A stretch of DNA of 64,000 bases from Dehalogenimonas sp. W (GTDB lineage Bacteria; Chloroflexota; Dehalococcoidia; Dehalococcoidales; Dehalococcoidaceae). Within the stretch, counting starts at the first letter, position 1, and the number at the start of each line of letters is the position of its first letter. The stretch lies in contig NZ_CP146612.1 in NCBI RefSeq assembly GCF_037094495.1, positions 434,001 to 498,000 of the forward strand. The letters are read 5' to 3'. Shown here piece after piece: positions 26,508 through 34,804 of this stretch. The notes beneath the pieces were generated by a model, which made no database searches, was not told the origin of the DNA, and was given only the letters and a program-made list of their open reading frames with translations. The translations under genes were made by a program, and so were the position numbers.

Positions 26508-28601
26508 TTGAAAACCAAATTTAAAGCGCTGTTCCGCGCCCTGCCGGTGATGCTGCTGGCGACGCTGGCGTTGACAGCGACGGTAGTGCCGGTAAGTGCG
26601 GCGATATCCGTTAATATTGTCGGCACACCTAGTGGAACCGTTTATTCTCAATTCACCGTTAGTGCCACAGAGGTTACAGCCAGCACCCAATATTCTATTG
26701 TCTTGTTACAGAACGGAATTGAACGATTTGCCGGTAACGTGACATCCGATGGAGACGGTAATATCCCTAACTCCCCGGTTCAAGTACCACCCGCGCCTGC
26801 AGGTTATCACAGCGTGTTGCTTAAGCAAGGCTCAGCCACTATTGCTACCGCCAGTACGACCTTTACCGTTTATCCATCTATAAGTGTTACACCAACTACC
26901 GCCCCGGTCGGTTCACAGGTTATGGTTAACGGCACTGGATACGCTCTAAATTCTCTTGTAACTTTGACCTTGGGCACAACCACTTTACAACCTCAAATCA
27001 CATACTTACCAAATGGTAGTTTCTCGGCTTCTTTCACTGTTCCTCCAGTCGCACGCAATACACATAATATTTCCGCCAAAGACGCTTTCAACAATATCAA
27101 CGTCAACATTGCCAGCCTTGCGGTCACGCCCGGAATTGCAAATATCACACCCATAGAAGGCAAAGTCGGAGACACCATTACCGTGACCGGCGGCGGCTTT
27201 ACTGCCGGAGGGTCGGTGCAACTTTATTTTGATACCGTTAGTGAAGCCAATCTGCTGAAAACAATCACTGCCAATGCAAGCACCAGCACCAACCCCGGTG
27301 CCATCTCAACAACGATTGTCATTCCCGCAGCGGCACGAGGCAATCACAATATCATCGCCCGCGATGTATCTTCAACCACCAATACGCCCGGTAAGGTATA
27401 TACCGTCACCCCTAAAATCATCCTTACCCCGGTGTCTGGCGCGGTTGGTTCAGCGGTGACCGTGACCGGTTCCGGCTTCAGTGCCAACACCAGCGTCAGC
27501 TTTGAATGGGATGGGAGCGCCATTTCCGGTGTCGCTGCCGTCACAACCAACGCCACCGGTGGTTTTACCAAGACTTTCAATATCCCTAACGCCACCAGCG
27601 GCGAACATACCATCACCGCCCGCGATGCTACAGGGCCAGCTGAGGCTGTTTATACGGTCGCTGCAAAAATCACCTTGAATCCGACTTCCGGCACCGCCGG
27701 CAGCACCGTGTCCGTTCAGGGCAACGGCTTCCAGACCATCGGTACGGTCAGCATCACCTACGACAACGCCGTGATGACCACCGCCACTCTGACCAACGGC
27801 ACCTTCACCGCCACCTTCACCATTCCCGGCGGTGTAGCCGGTAATCACACAATCATGGCTACAGACGGCTTGAGCAATACAGCAACAGAAACATTTACCA
27901 GCACCCTGTCAGCCACCCTCAGCCCGATAACTTCAACCGCCGCGCCGGGCCATGTGGGTCAGGAACTGACGCTGACCGGCACCGGATTCCTGCCGACTTC
28001 AGCTATTACCGCCAGCTTCGGCACCAGTGCCATCGGCTCGGCGACATCTGACGCCACCGGCGCTTTTACCATCACCTTCAAAGCCCCGGCGGTTACCACC
28101 GGCAACCACACCGTGACCGTCACCGACGGCACCAACACCCGCACCTTCACCTTCGTCATGGAAGGCGTGGCTCCGGCAGCGCCGGTACTGGTGGCTCCGG
28201 ACGGCGTCAACAAGCCCAAGCAGCCCATCGTTTATGAATGGGATGACGTGACCGATGATTCCGGCGTGACCTACACTCTGGAAGTCTTCACCAATGCGGA
28301 ACTCAACATCCTGATCCTCAAGAAGGAAGGGTTGACCACTTCCAGCTACACCGCTACCGAGACGGAAAAACTCCCGTCCGTTTCCAAAGACGCACCTTAC
28401 TACTGGCGCGTTATCGCTACTGACGGCGCGGGCAACGTCGGCGACCCTGCTACTCCTATCAGCTTTGTAGTCGGGTTCTCCTTTGCCGACCTGATTCCGG
28501 ACGATGTTCCCACCTGGGCCTGGATTACCATCGGCGTATTCGTACTGCTTATCGCCGGCGGTCTGGGCTACTACTTCTACCGCCGGAGTTATTCCTACTA
28601 A
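26508..28601 (+). CDS. Large cell-surface protein with IPT/TIG-like repeats and C-terminal anchor
   Basis: 697 residues, exported. Signal peptide at 1-31 (LPVMLLATLALTATVVPVSA), then at least five immunoglobulin-like modules of about 85 residues, each opening with P-x-x-G-x-x-G-x-x-V-x-V-x-G-x-G-F (near 130, 217, 312, 393 and 475). A fibronectin-like module follows (565-655), then a membrane helix (668-690) and a short basic tail FYRRSYSY. TTG 26508 is the start, with AGGAGG 8 nt upstream. In a wall-less bacterium such an abundant-looking surface protein could be part of an S-layer or adhesive coat; that is inference. A strong terminator follows. Confidence 0.8.
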   Translation: MKTKFKALFRALPVMLLATLALTATVVPVSAAISVNIVGTPSGTVYSQFTVSATEVTASTQYSIVLLQNGIERFAGNVTSDGDGNIPNSPVQVPPAPAGYHSVLLKQGSATIATASTTFTVYPSISVTPTTAPVGSQVMVNGTGYALNSLVTLTLGTTTLQPQITYLPNGSFSASFTVPPVARNTHNISAKDAFNNINVNIASLAVTPGIANITPIEGKVGDTITVTGGGFTAGGSVQLYFDTVSEANLLKTITANASTSTNPGAISTTIVIPAAARGNHNIIARDVSSTTNTPGKVYTVTPKIILTPVSGAVGSAVTVTGSGFSANTSVSFEWDGSAISGVAAVTTNATGGFTKTFNIPNATSGEHTITARDATGPAEAVYTVAAKITLNPTSGTAGSTVSVQGNGFQTIGTVSITYDNAVMTTATLTNGTFTATFTIPGGVAGNHTIMATDGLSNTATETFTSTLSATLSPITSTAAPGHVGQELTLTGTGFLPTSAITASFGTSAIGSATSDATGAFTITFKAPAVTTGNHTVTVTDGTNTRTFTFVMEGVAPAAPVLVAPDGVNKPKQPIVYEWDDVTDDSGVTYTLEVFTNAELNILILKKEGLTTSSYTATETEKLPSVSKDAPYYWRVIATDGAGNVGDPATPISFVVGFSFADLIPDDVPTWAWITIGVFVLLIAGGLGYYFYRRSYSY

Positions 28602-28623
28602 TACCTGACAATTAACGCTTCAG

Positions 28624-28655
28624 GAAGCCCCCTCAATTGAGGGGGCTTCTTTTTA
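28624..28655 (+). terminator. Intrinsic terminator
   Basis: GAAGCCCCCTC / GAGGGGGCTTC around AATT, followed by TTTTT. Confidence 0.92.
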
Positions 28656-28687
28656 CTCTCTTTCAGGGTATTTGTGACCAAAGTTAT

Positions 28688-28716
28688 TTGGACCTCACCG
28701 CGGATGACCATATAAT
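28688..28716 (+). promoter_or_regulatory. Promoter of the Thr/Pro-rich lipoprotein gene
   Basis: TTGGAC at 28688-28693, 17-bp spacer, TATAAT at 28711-28716. The spacer contains CTCACCGCG exactly 8 bp before TATAAT, the same arrangement as in the two promoters at 43122 and 43241. Confidence 0.65.
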
Positions 28717-28746
28717 GGGTTCAATTAACTAACAGGAGGCTTGAAC

Positions 28747-29691
28747 ATGATAAACCGCAGACTGCCAGTTCTATTATTGACGCTGATTTTATCTCTATCT
28801 GCGGTACTGGCCGGTTGCGGGTCCAGTGCCGACCCGGCGCCGACTACCAGCGCGCCACCAACGACTTCCGCACCGGCGACCACACCTGCGCCTACCACTA
28901 CTCCACCGCCTTCAACCACCCCGGCACCGACGACAACGCCTCCGCCGACCACTACTGTGCCACCGGCGACTACGCCGACTCCGACCGGATTAATCGCGGA
29001 TATTATCAACGCATCAAATGCTATTACCACCTACACGTTTAACGCCACGGCAACCACGACCACCAATGTCGCCGGATTCAGCATTGCCGCGACATCAGTG
29101 ACTGACGGCCAGTTTGATCTCGCCGCCAACAAGGCTTACCTGAATACCGTAGTCACCGCTCAGGGTATTGAAACCAGGGTGGAGAATTATCTCGTAGATA
29201 ACTGGACCTATATCAAATATCTCGCGGCGTTCGCGCCTCCCGGATTCAATAACGACACCTGGTACAAGATTGCCATGACCGCGGGTGAATGGCAGGAAAC
29301 CTGGGACAATAACAGCCAGGCCGATCAGAACGCCGCGTTGTTTAACCAGGCGACGGTGACCATTATCGGCAGTGAGGTCATTAACGGGATTGACACCTAT
29401 AAGATTGATCTTATACCGGACAAGGCCTCATTCCTGGCTTATATCCAGGCTCAGGGCACCACGGACGCCGAAGATGTTGCCAATGTGGAACAGGCGCTGC
29501 AGAACATCACTTTCACCGGCTGGGTGGCCAAGAACACTTCTTATATGATTAAGACTGAAATGTCGCTGACGATGACGATTGAAGGGGTGGCCACGCAGAT
29601 ACAATCTGTCAGCACCATCACCAATATCAATCAACCGGTCAACATTACTCTGCCGGCCGCTGCGCTGGCAGCCACGGTCCTCGCACCGTAA
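28747..29691 (+). CDS. Lipoprotein with Thr/Pro-rich linker
   Basis: 314 residues, secreted and lipid-anchored: signal helix then lipobox LSAVLAGC, Cys being the modified residue. Residues 25-80 are a Pro/Thr linker of repeated TTPAPTT-type units, a flexible stalk. The following domain (about 85-300) has alternating beta strands with paired Trp and Tyr residues, reminiscent of LppX/LolA-like lipoprotein folds. ATG 28747 lies 7 nt after AGGAGG. Function unknown. Confidence 0.75.
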   Translation: MINRRLPVLLLTLILSLSAVLAGCGSSADPAPTTSAPPTTSAPATTPAPTTTPPPSTTPAPTTTPPPTTTVPPATTPTPTGLIADIINASNAITTYTFNATATTTTNVAGFSIAATSVTDGQFDLAANKAYLNTVVTAQGIETRVENYLVDNWTYIKYLAAFAPPGFNNDTWYKIAMTAGEWQETWDNNSQADQNAALFNQATVTIIGSEVINGIDTYKIDLIPDKASFLAYIQAQGTTDAEDVANVEQALQNITFTGWVAKNTSYMIKTEMSLTMTIEGVATQIQSVSTITNINQPVNITLPAAALAATVLAP

Positions 29692-29710
29692 TCTCTCAAA
29701 CACAGGCTAA

Positions 29711-29745
29711 GCAGGCAGGGCGGCGATTGCCGCCCTGCCATTTTT
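29711..29745 (+). terminator. Intrinsic terminator
   Basis: GGCAGGGCGGC / GCCGCCCTGCC around GATT, followed by ATTTTTG. Located 20 bp after the lipoprotein stop. Confidence 0.9.
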
Positions 29746-29840
29746 GTAGTGAATTAAATGTGCTTCAGGCGTCATTGTTCAGCAAAAAGTCCCCGACTAT
29801 CTGTATTGATTAGAAATCCCTGAACGCGGCATCAATAGTC

Positions 29841-31169
29841 CTACCGGCCGCCGAAGGCGGCGCGGGGACGGTAACCGTCGGCGGCTTTGAGCGTCAGCGC
29901 CAGGCTGATGAGGTAGTCATCGTGGCCACGGGACGGGTCAACGTAGAAGTTCATAGACCGGTCAGGATGATAATCCGCCGCGGCATTCTCCAGTTGCCGC
30001 CAGCATTCTGTGCCGTCCAATGAGGCATCACGGTTGTAAAGGGTCAGCCGACCGGTACTGGCCGCGGCGAGCATTTCATAGCCCAGCTCACTTTTCGTCT
30101 TCCGGGTGAAAACGAAGGAAACGACTCTATTCCCCAATGATTGTTTCAACAGACCGGTCAACGGCTGTCCCAGACCGGTAGCGTCCGCCACCAGCCGCCG
30201 TAATTTCCAGGTCTGGGCGACAGTTGCGACGCTATTCACCAGCTTGTTAGCCGGCAGGCCGGTCCAGGCATAATGACGCACTACCCGGACAAGAGAGTCA
30301 CCGGCAGCGCCCGGATTGATTTCAGCGATGGTCAGCACCGAAGAATCGGCAGCGGCGGCAGCATCACCGCCCAGATCCAACCCGGCGACATAGACAGCTC
30401 CGGGCTGCGGCATCCGGCTGGCCGGATATTGTCCGGCTAACGCCATCAACTGGGTGTCTGACAAAAAGCCGCCGCCGGAAGATACCGGCAGCAGAGCGTA
30501 CTGGGTACGGAACATCGGATGGTTTTCGCCCAGCCGGGCCAGTTCATTTTCCACGTGCGCCTTATAGAACGGCCGGCAGGCGGCCACCACCTGCCAGTCA
30601 AAATGAAAGTGTCTTTTGATACCATCCCGCTGTTCCAGCGCCAGATTGGTTTGTTTGACCTCCCCCAGCAGTGTATCCGCTTTCCACGGCGTGCCGTAAA
30701 GTACGGTGGTAGCATTGGTCACCGCGGTCATGGGCTTGAAGTCCCGGTTGAATTTATCAATGGTCACATCCTGAGCTTCATCCACCTCAAGCAGCAGGTG
30801 CGCGGTGTTGCCGACGACATTGGCCGGTGGTGAGGCGGACAGGAAAATACACCGAGCTTCTCCCAAACGCACGGTATTACCGGTTTCAATGCGATAATCG
30901 CGGAGTGATTCGTTACTATCCAGTCGCCCGCACAACCGGTGCAGGGAAATCAAAGCCTGGGGGTTGAAGGTGGGAGCGCATTTGACGATATTACGCGGCT
31001 CCTTAGCACTGAAATTCAGGAGTATGGCCTCAATCCAGGCGGAGAGTTCATTCTTGCCGCCCTGCCGGGCGATTTCCACCGAGAAGGTCAGCCCTCTTCT
31101 GTAAAGCACACTGTCCAGAACGGCGTTGATGATTTCGCGTTGATACGGGAAAAGGGTCACGGCGGTCAA
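29841..31169 (-). CDS. Phage terminase large subunit-like protein
   Basis: 442 residues with the two-domain plan of phage DNA-packaging motors. The N-terminal ATPase has an atypical Walker A region (EIARQGGKNEL), Walker B (LLLEVDEAQD) and a coupling motif (LYGTPWK). The C-terminal RNase H-like nuclease shows GLDLGGDAAAAADSS and the closing Asp pair in GHDDYLISLAL. Family length is normal, so it looks intact. It follows a small-subunit-like gene 78 bp upstream, but no portal, capsid or integrase gene is present in the window. Confidence 0.85.
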   Translation of the reverse strand: MTAVTLFPYQREIINAVLDSVLYRRGLTFSVEIARQGGKNELSAWIEAILLNFSAKEPRNIVKCAPTFNPQALISLHRLCGRLDSNESLRDYRIETGNTVRLGEARCIFLSASPPANVVGNTAHLLLEVDEAQDVTIDKFNRDFKPMTAVTNATTVLYGTPWKADTLLGEVKQTNLALEQRDGIKRHFHFDWQVVAACRPFYKAHVENELARLGENHPMFRTQYALLPVSSGGGFLSDTQLMALAGQYPASRMPQPGAVYVAGLDLGGDAAAAADSSVLTIAEINPGAAGDSLVRVVRHYAWTGLPANKLVNSVATVAQTWKLRRLVADATGLGQPLTGLLKQSLGNRVVSFVFTRKTKSELGYEMLAAASTGRLTLYNRDASLDGTECWRQLENAAADYHPDRSMNFYVDPSRGHDDYLISLALTLKAADGYRPRAAFGGR

Positions 31170-31247
31170 TGGTATTTCTCCTGAAAAGCGAATGAAACGA
31201 AAGCCCGCCGACCGGCGGGTAAAAACGCGGGAACAGGGCTTCGGACG

Positions 31248-31667
31248 TCAACCTTCCAGAAACTCTTTAGCAGCGGCAACCGGCACGACCACGCCGTTCA
31301 ACAGTTCCTTGAGGGCGTTGACTATGCCGTTATGGTCCTTGACGACTACATACCGGCGGCGAATGACAACGTTGGACAACGTGTTGATGGCTTGAACCAT
31401 CAACTTGATGTTATCCGGATCAAGAAACTCCAGCTGGCGGATTTTAGAACGCAAAAGGGCGATTTCCTCATCCAGTCCCTGGATTTCTTCGGCCTGGGAC
31501 AGAGATTCCTCCCGTTCATCCGGGAGCGGACGAGCATAGAAGCCATGGGTAACGGCGTTGCGGTTGCCGGGCTGGCCACCCCGACGACGAGGATTTTCAG
31601 GGGTTTTGGATTCGGTTTCCGGAGCGGGGTTCGGCTGGGGTTGGGCTAAATCTGTATTATTTATCAT
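31248..31667 (-). CDS. Terminase small subunit-like protein
   Basis: 139 residues, disordered N-terminus rich in Pro, Glu and Asn, then RRRGGQPGNRNAVTHGFYARPL, a motif found in small phage/plasmid proteins paired with terminases, and a helical region to the C-terminus (about 55-139). ATG 31667 was chosen over the frame's 31703 because it sits exactly 7 bases after a TAAAAT box, giving an apparently leaderless message. It precedes the large subunit on the same strand, so the pair is likely co-transcribed. Assignment as small subunit is by context. Confidence 0.65.
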   Translation of the reverse strand: MINNTDLAQPQPNPAPETESKTPENPRRRGGQPGNRNAVTHGFYARPLPDEREESLSQAEEIQGLDEEIALLRSKIRQLEFLDPDNIKLMVQAINTLSNVVIRRRYVVVKDHNGIVNALKELLNGVVVPVAAAKEFLEG

Positions 31668-31674
31668 GGTATGT

Positions 31675-31703
31675 ATTTTAGTACTTCTGTATGTATTTGT
31701 CAA
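31675..31703 (-). promoter_or_regulatory. Promoter of the terminase pair
   Basis: On the minus strand TTGACA (31698-31703), 17-bp spacer, TAAAAT (31675-31680), then 7 bases and the ATG. The direct repeat AATACATAC occurs on both sides of the -10 box, a possible operator. The block upstream of the -35 box is nearly identical to that of the nrdR promoter. Confidence 0.75.
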
Positions 31704-31737
31704 TAGGCAAATGTCTCATTTTGGGGATATATTTTTG

Positions 31738-32266
31738 CCGGCTGTCAGCTGTCAGCCATCAGCTTTCAGCGGAGGGGCACCCCGTGGCTCCCCGGCTTTC
31801 GCCGAGGATGACAGACACGCCATGCGGGAAATCCCAAGCTCAAAGCATCAAAATTCAAAAAACTACACAGGGTACCTACGCTGGCAGGCTATATTTGCAG
31901 GATTGCCACAGCCGCCTCGGCGGCCTCGCAAAGACAGCTACGGCAAGGAAACCGAGATTGCTTCGCTGCGGCTCGCAATGACGGAGGGTATGAGGTATGA
32001 GCTATCAGCTGTCAGCCATCAGCAGTCAGCGGAGGAGTACCCCGTGGATCCCTGGCTTTCGCCGAGGATGACAGACACGCCATGCGGGAAATCCCAAACT
32101 CCAAGCTCCAAATAACAAACAATATCTAATATTAAAATTCAAAAACCCAAACACGGCACCAGCGTCGGCAGGCTATACTTGCAGGATTGCCACAGCCGCC
32201 TCGGCGGCCTCGCAAAGACGGGTGAGAGTTGTCAGTTGTCAGTATTCAGTATTCAGTATTCAGCAA
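31738..32266. repeat. Repeat-rich region with a duplicated 260-bp unit
   Basis: No gene is visible in 31704-32368. Two imperfect direct copies start at about 31740 and 32002, each with CAGC heptads, a stretch containing GGATGACAGACACGCCATGC (31806 and 32066), CCAA heptads and a GC-rich block containing GCCGCCTCGGCGGCCTCGC. The offset between copies grows from 260 to 284 bp because the second has more CCAA heptads. An extra block with GCTTCGCTGCGGCTCGCAAT follows copy one. Further CAGT heptads lie at 32227-32266. Confidence 0.8.
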
Positions 32267-32311
32267 GCCGTTCGTTCATTGACAGGCTCAGGACGAACGG
32301 ACTTCCATAAC

Positions 32312-32348
32312 AGAGAGAGAGGGGACTGCTTTCGCAGCCCCCTCTCTC
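32312..32348 (-). terminator. Hairpin downstream of the SHOCT gene
   Basis: AGAGAGAGGGGACTGC pairs with GCAGCCCCCTCTCT around TTTC. The U-run on the minus strand is poor, so termination may be incomplete. Confidence 0.5.
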
Positions 32349-32368
32349 CCCCAGCGGATTAAACCTGT

Positions 32369-32605
32369 TTACAGGTTTCTCTTGATGTCTTCAAATTCCT
32401 CTTTGGTTATCTCGCCCTTAGCGTAACGCTCTTTGGCGATATCCATCGGCTCCCGCCGCGCCGGAGTACCGCCGCCGCCGGTGTTCAGATTGCCGTTTTT
32501 CACCAGAGAGAACACTCCCCATATGATCAAGCCGATAACCACGACCCATAGAATCATCATAAACCAGCCTCCTCCGAATAAGCCCCAGTCATGCATATAC
32601 CACAT
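32369..32605 (-). CDS. Small membrane protein with SHOCT domain
   Basis: 78 residues: a His/Trp/Gly-rich N-terminus, one membrane helix (about 14-36, FMMILWVVVIGLIIWGVFSL), a Gly-rich linker and the C-terminal SHOCT motif (AKERYAKGEITKEEFEDIKR). SHOCT domains are short oligomerisation modules on bacterial membrane proteins. TAGGAGGAG precedes the start. Function unknown. Confidence 0.85.
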   Translation of the reverse strand: MWYMHDWGLFGGGWFMMILWVVVIGLIIWGVFSLVKNGNLNTGGGGTPARREPMDIAKERYAKGEITKEEFEDIKRNL

Positions 32606-32652
32606 TGCTCCTCCTATTGTTGACTATTCTAGTATATTTTAACTGCTTTGTC

Positions 32653-32668
32653 TGTGACACAGGTCACT
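32653..32668. promoter_or_regulatory. CRP/FNR-family-like site
   Basis: TGTGA-N6-TCACT, one base from the TGTGA-N6-TCACA consensus, 48 bp before the SHOCT gene. Assignment by sequence only. Confidence 0.35.
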
Positions 32669-32762
32669 CCTGCGTTTATACCTATTACCTACATTACCCA
32701 TTATAAATGTCGGATATGGATAAAATATGGAGATGGTATGCGTTTTTTGTGAACAATCCATC

Positions 32763-33434
32763 TCAGTCAAAGCGCGGGCCGGTGATATCGGCGTTGTTAT
32801 TAAAGCCCCGGCTTTCCCAGTAACCACGAAAAGCCGTATCGGTTGAAAGCTCAATCCGGGTAACCCACTTGGCCCATTTATAACCGTATTTACCCACGGC
32901 CACTACCTGAAAAGGGAAACCGCGGGACGGCGGAAGGGTCAGATCGTTAATCTTCAACGCCAGCATGATGTCCTGGCTTTGAATATAGGCCAATTCCAGT
33001 GAGGTGTAGCCTTCCGGGACATCGGTGGTGTAAAAGATGACGGTATCGGCTTCGGCTTTCACCCCGGCCAGAGCGAAGATGGAAGCCATCGTCGGCCCGG
33101 TCACCTTGGCAACAAACTCCCAACCCTCAACACAGTGCAAAGTAATCAGCCGGGACTGCTGAGGCAAATCCAGTAAGTCCTGATAGCTCAGGGTGACGGC
33201 ATTGTCGGTCAAGCCGTTTACGGTTAAAACATAGGATTCCCGGTCAATGGACTGGGTACCGGCCAAGGCATTATTGCCCTGAAGGCGCATCGGCGTCAGT
33301 TCCACGCCCTGAAACTCGGTAGCTTCAACTTCACCGGCCGGGGGAACGTATTCTTCACCGCAGCCCACTAACACCAGACTGCCTATCAGAAAAAACGACA
33401 GAAACAGACCGAGTTTGTCACGATTAATGCTCAT
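32763..33434 (-). CDS. Molybdopterin-dependent oxidoreductase (sulfite oxidase/YedY-like), lipoprotein
   Basis: 223 residues. A lipoprotein signal (FLIGSLVLVGC) anchors it outside the membrane. The core matches the oxidoreductase molybdopterin-binding domain: SYVLTVNGLTDNAVTLSYQDLLDLP, then LHCVEGWEFVAKVTG, whose Cys would coordinate Mo, then SRGFPFQVVAVGKYGYKWAKWVTRIEL. The dimerisation domain of sulfite oxidases is absent. ATG 33434 was preferred; the frame to 33506 overlaps the upstream cytochrome gene. Its 11-bp distance from that gene suggests an electron-transfer pair; the substrate is unknown. Confidence 0.85.
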   Translation of the reverse strand: MSINRDKLGLFLSFFLIGSLVLVGCGEEYVPPAGEVEATEFQGVELTPMRLQGNNALAGTQSIDRESYVLTVNGLTDNAVTLSYQDLLDLPQQSRLITLHCVEGWEFVAKVTGPTMASIFALAGVKAEADTVIFYTTDVPEGYTSLELAYIQSQDIMLALKINDLTLPPSRGFPFQVVAVGKYGYKWAKWVTRIELSTDTAFRGYWESRGFNNNADITGPRFD

Positions 33435-33445
33435 TAATGCTGCCC

Positions 33446-33925
33446 CTACTCTAATGACTGCAAATACAGAATCAGGTCGTCCAGGTTTTTGTCCGACATC
33501 TGCCACTGCGGCATCTGGTATTCCAGTTCATTACCCGCCGGGTCCAGCCCGTCGGTTATGGCCTGCTTAATGGTTGCCACAGTGTATGGCTCGTGTTCTT
33601 CATGCTGGCCGGTTAGTTCCGCCCAGGTGATATCGGGAACGTCAAAAGACTGCATCATGAAGAATATTTCCCCGCCGTGCCCCTGCTCGCCGTGACAGTT
33701 AACGCAGGCCAGCCGCATCATGGTACCCGGGCCGCCGCTATAGGTGATGAACTGGCCGGAGCTGGATACGGCATAAAAATAGATGCTTTGGCCATTCTCA
33801 AGGGCGGCAACCGTGGGATCCGGGGTGCCAGTCGGATCAGGGTCTCCAGAAGAAGTGCAGGCCGCAACGACCAGCAGTGCGGCAATAAAGACACCCGTAG
33901 TGATAAAACTGAACCGGCTTTTCAT
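33446..33925 (-). CDS. Monoheme c-type cytochrome, lipoprotein
   Basis: 159 residues: lipobox AALLVVAAC, a Pro/Thr/Asp-rich linker, then a cytochrome c domain with one heme motif CVNCH followed by GEQGHGG, and a distal Met candidate in YQMPQWQMSD. The C-terminal DDLILYLQSL helix is typical. ATG 33925 is preceded by AGGAGGCTG. With the Moco protein it forms a two-gene operon that could pass electrons outside the membrane. Confidence 0.85.
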   Translation of the reverse strand: MKSRFSFITTGVFIAALLVVAACTSSGDPDPTGTPDPTVAALENGQSIYFYAVSSSGQFITYSGGPGTMMRLACVNCHGEQGHGGEIFFMMQSFDVPDITWAELTGQHEEHEPYTVATIKQAITDGLDPAGNELEYQMPQWQMSDKNLDDLILYLQSLE

Positions 33926-34110
33926 TATCAGCCTCCTGAGTAATTGACGATAATCCATAATTGGGACATACCAAAACCCAATACCCGATTTTATTCTACG
34001 CCCGCCGCGGCATGATGGAAATAGGTATTACTACCTGTTTTTGGCGAACCAGGGGCCTAATTGTGTTAGATAGCAGCTAAAATTTGGGGTAGTGACGCTT
34101 TAGTGGTGCG

Positions 34111-34139
34111 TTGACAAACGAACCGTGGGAGAATATCAT
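34111..34139 (+). promoter_or_regulatory. Promoter of the FmdB gene
   Basis: TTGACA at 34111-34116, 17-bp spacer, TATCAT at 34134-34139. The expected start is near 34146. Confidence 0.7.
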
Positions 34140-34158
34140 CACCTTCAAAATAGAAGTA

Positions 34159-34173
34159 TTCGGAATGTCCGAA
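34159..34173. promoter_or_regulatory. Inverted-repeat operator candidate
   Basis: TTCGGA-ATG-TCCGAA, a perfect inverted repeat 13 bases after the expected transcription start of the FmdB gene, placed where a repressor would block elongation or initiation. Confidence 0.5.
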
Positions 34174-34205
34174 ATATGGACGTTTAAACGAGTCAGGGAG
34201 ACTAA

Positions 34206-34448
34206 ATGCCGATTTATGATTACAAATGCCGCGTCTGCGGCCAGATAACCGAACTGATGGTGTCGTACGCGGGTAATTGTACTGATTTTACCTGTGCCGC
34301 CTGCGGCAGTGCCGAACTGGAAAAACAGCAGTCCATTCCGATCGTGCTCCACCGGTGCAATCCCGGTGGTAAAACCTGTTGCGGCGCGGAGGAACGGTGC
34401 GAAACTTCACCGTGCCACAGCGGCGGCGGGCATTGTCACGGACATTAA
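34206..34448 (+). CDS. FmdB family zinc-ribbon protein
   Basis: 80 residues. The N-terminus MPIYDYKCRVCG and the second pair CAACGSAELEKQQSIP define the FmdB/CxxC_CXXC_SSSS putative regulatory family. The C-terminal third carries extra cysteines and histidines (GKTCCGAEERC, CHSGGGHCHGH), suited to metal binding. A GGGAG site precedes the start. Function is not established; the dedicated promoter with a palindrome suggests regulated expression. Confidence 0.85.
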   Translation: MPIYDYKCRVCGQITELMVSYAGNCTDFTCAACGSAELEKQQSIPIVLHRCNPGGKTCCGAEERCETSPCHSGGGHCHGH

Positions 34449-34465
34449 TCGGCGCAGAATAACCC

Positions 34466-34804
34466 GTGGATAAACGAAAAGACCTCATCAACGCCTACAA
34501 ACAACGCAAGATACTCGGCGGTGTTTTTAAGGTGACCAATACTGTCAACGGCCGATACCTGCTGGACTCCGCCGCGGATATTCATGCCAGACAGAACTCC
34601 TTTAATTTCTCCGTGTCCACCAATAATCCGTTTGACTACAAAATGAGGGCGGACTGGCAGGCCTCCGGCGCCGCCGCTTTCACCTTTGAGGTGCTGGATA
34701 CGCTGGAGAAGAAGGAAACCCAAAGCCAGGAACAGTTTATTGAGGACTTGAAATTCCTGGAAGAAAACCAGGCTGAGAAACTGGATTCAACGCTGAGATA
34801 CTAG
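34466..34804 (+). CDS. GIY-YIG nuclease family protein
   Basis: 112 residues with a reduced GIY-YIG domain: GGVFKVTNTVNGRYLL replaces the canonical GIY and YIG triads, followed by ARQNSFNF with the catalytic-type Arg. Members of this small subfamily often start with basic residues as here. GTG 34466 is the start, 17 bp after the FmdB stop, so it probably shares that promoter. Nuclease activity is uncertain because the motifs are degenerate. Confidence 0.7.
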   Translation: MDKRKDLINAYKQRKILGGVFKVTNTVNGRYLLDSAADIHARQNSFNFSVSTNNPFDYKMRADWQASGAAAFTFEVLDTLEKKETQSQEQFIEDLKFLEENQAEKLDSTLRY

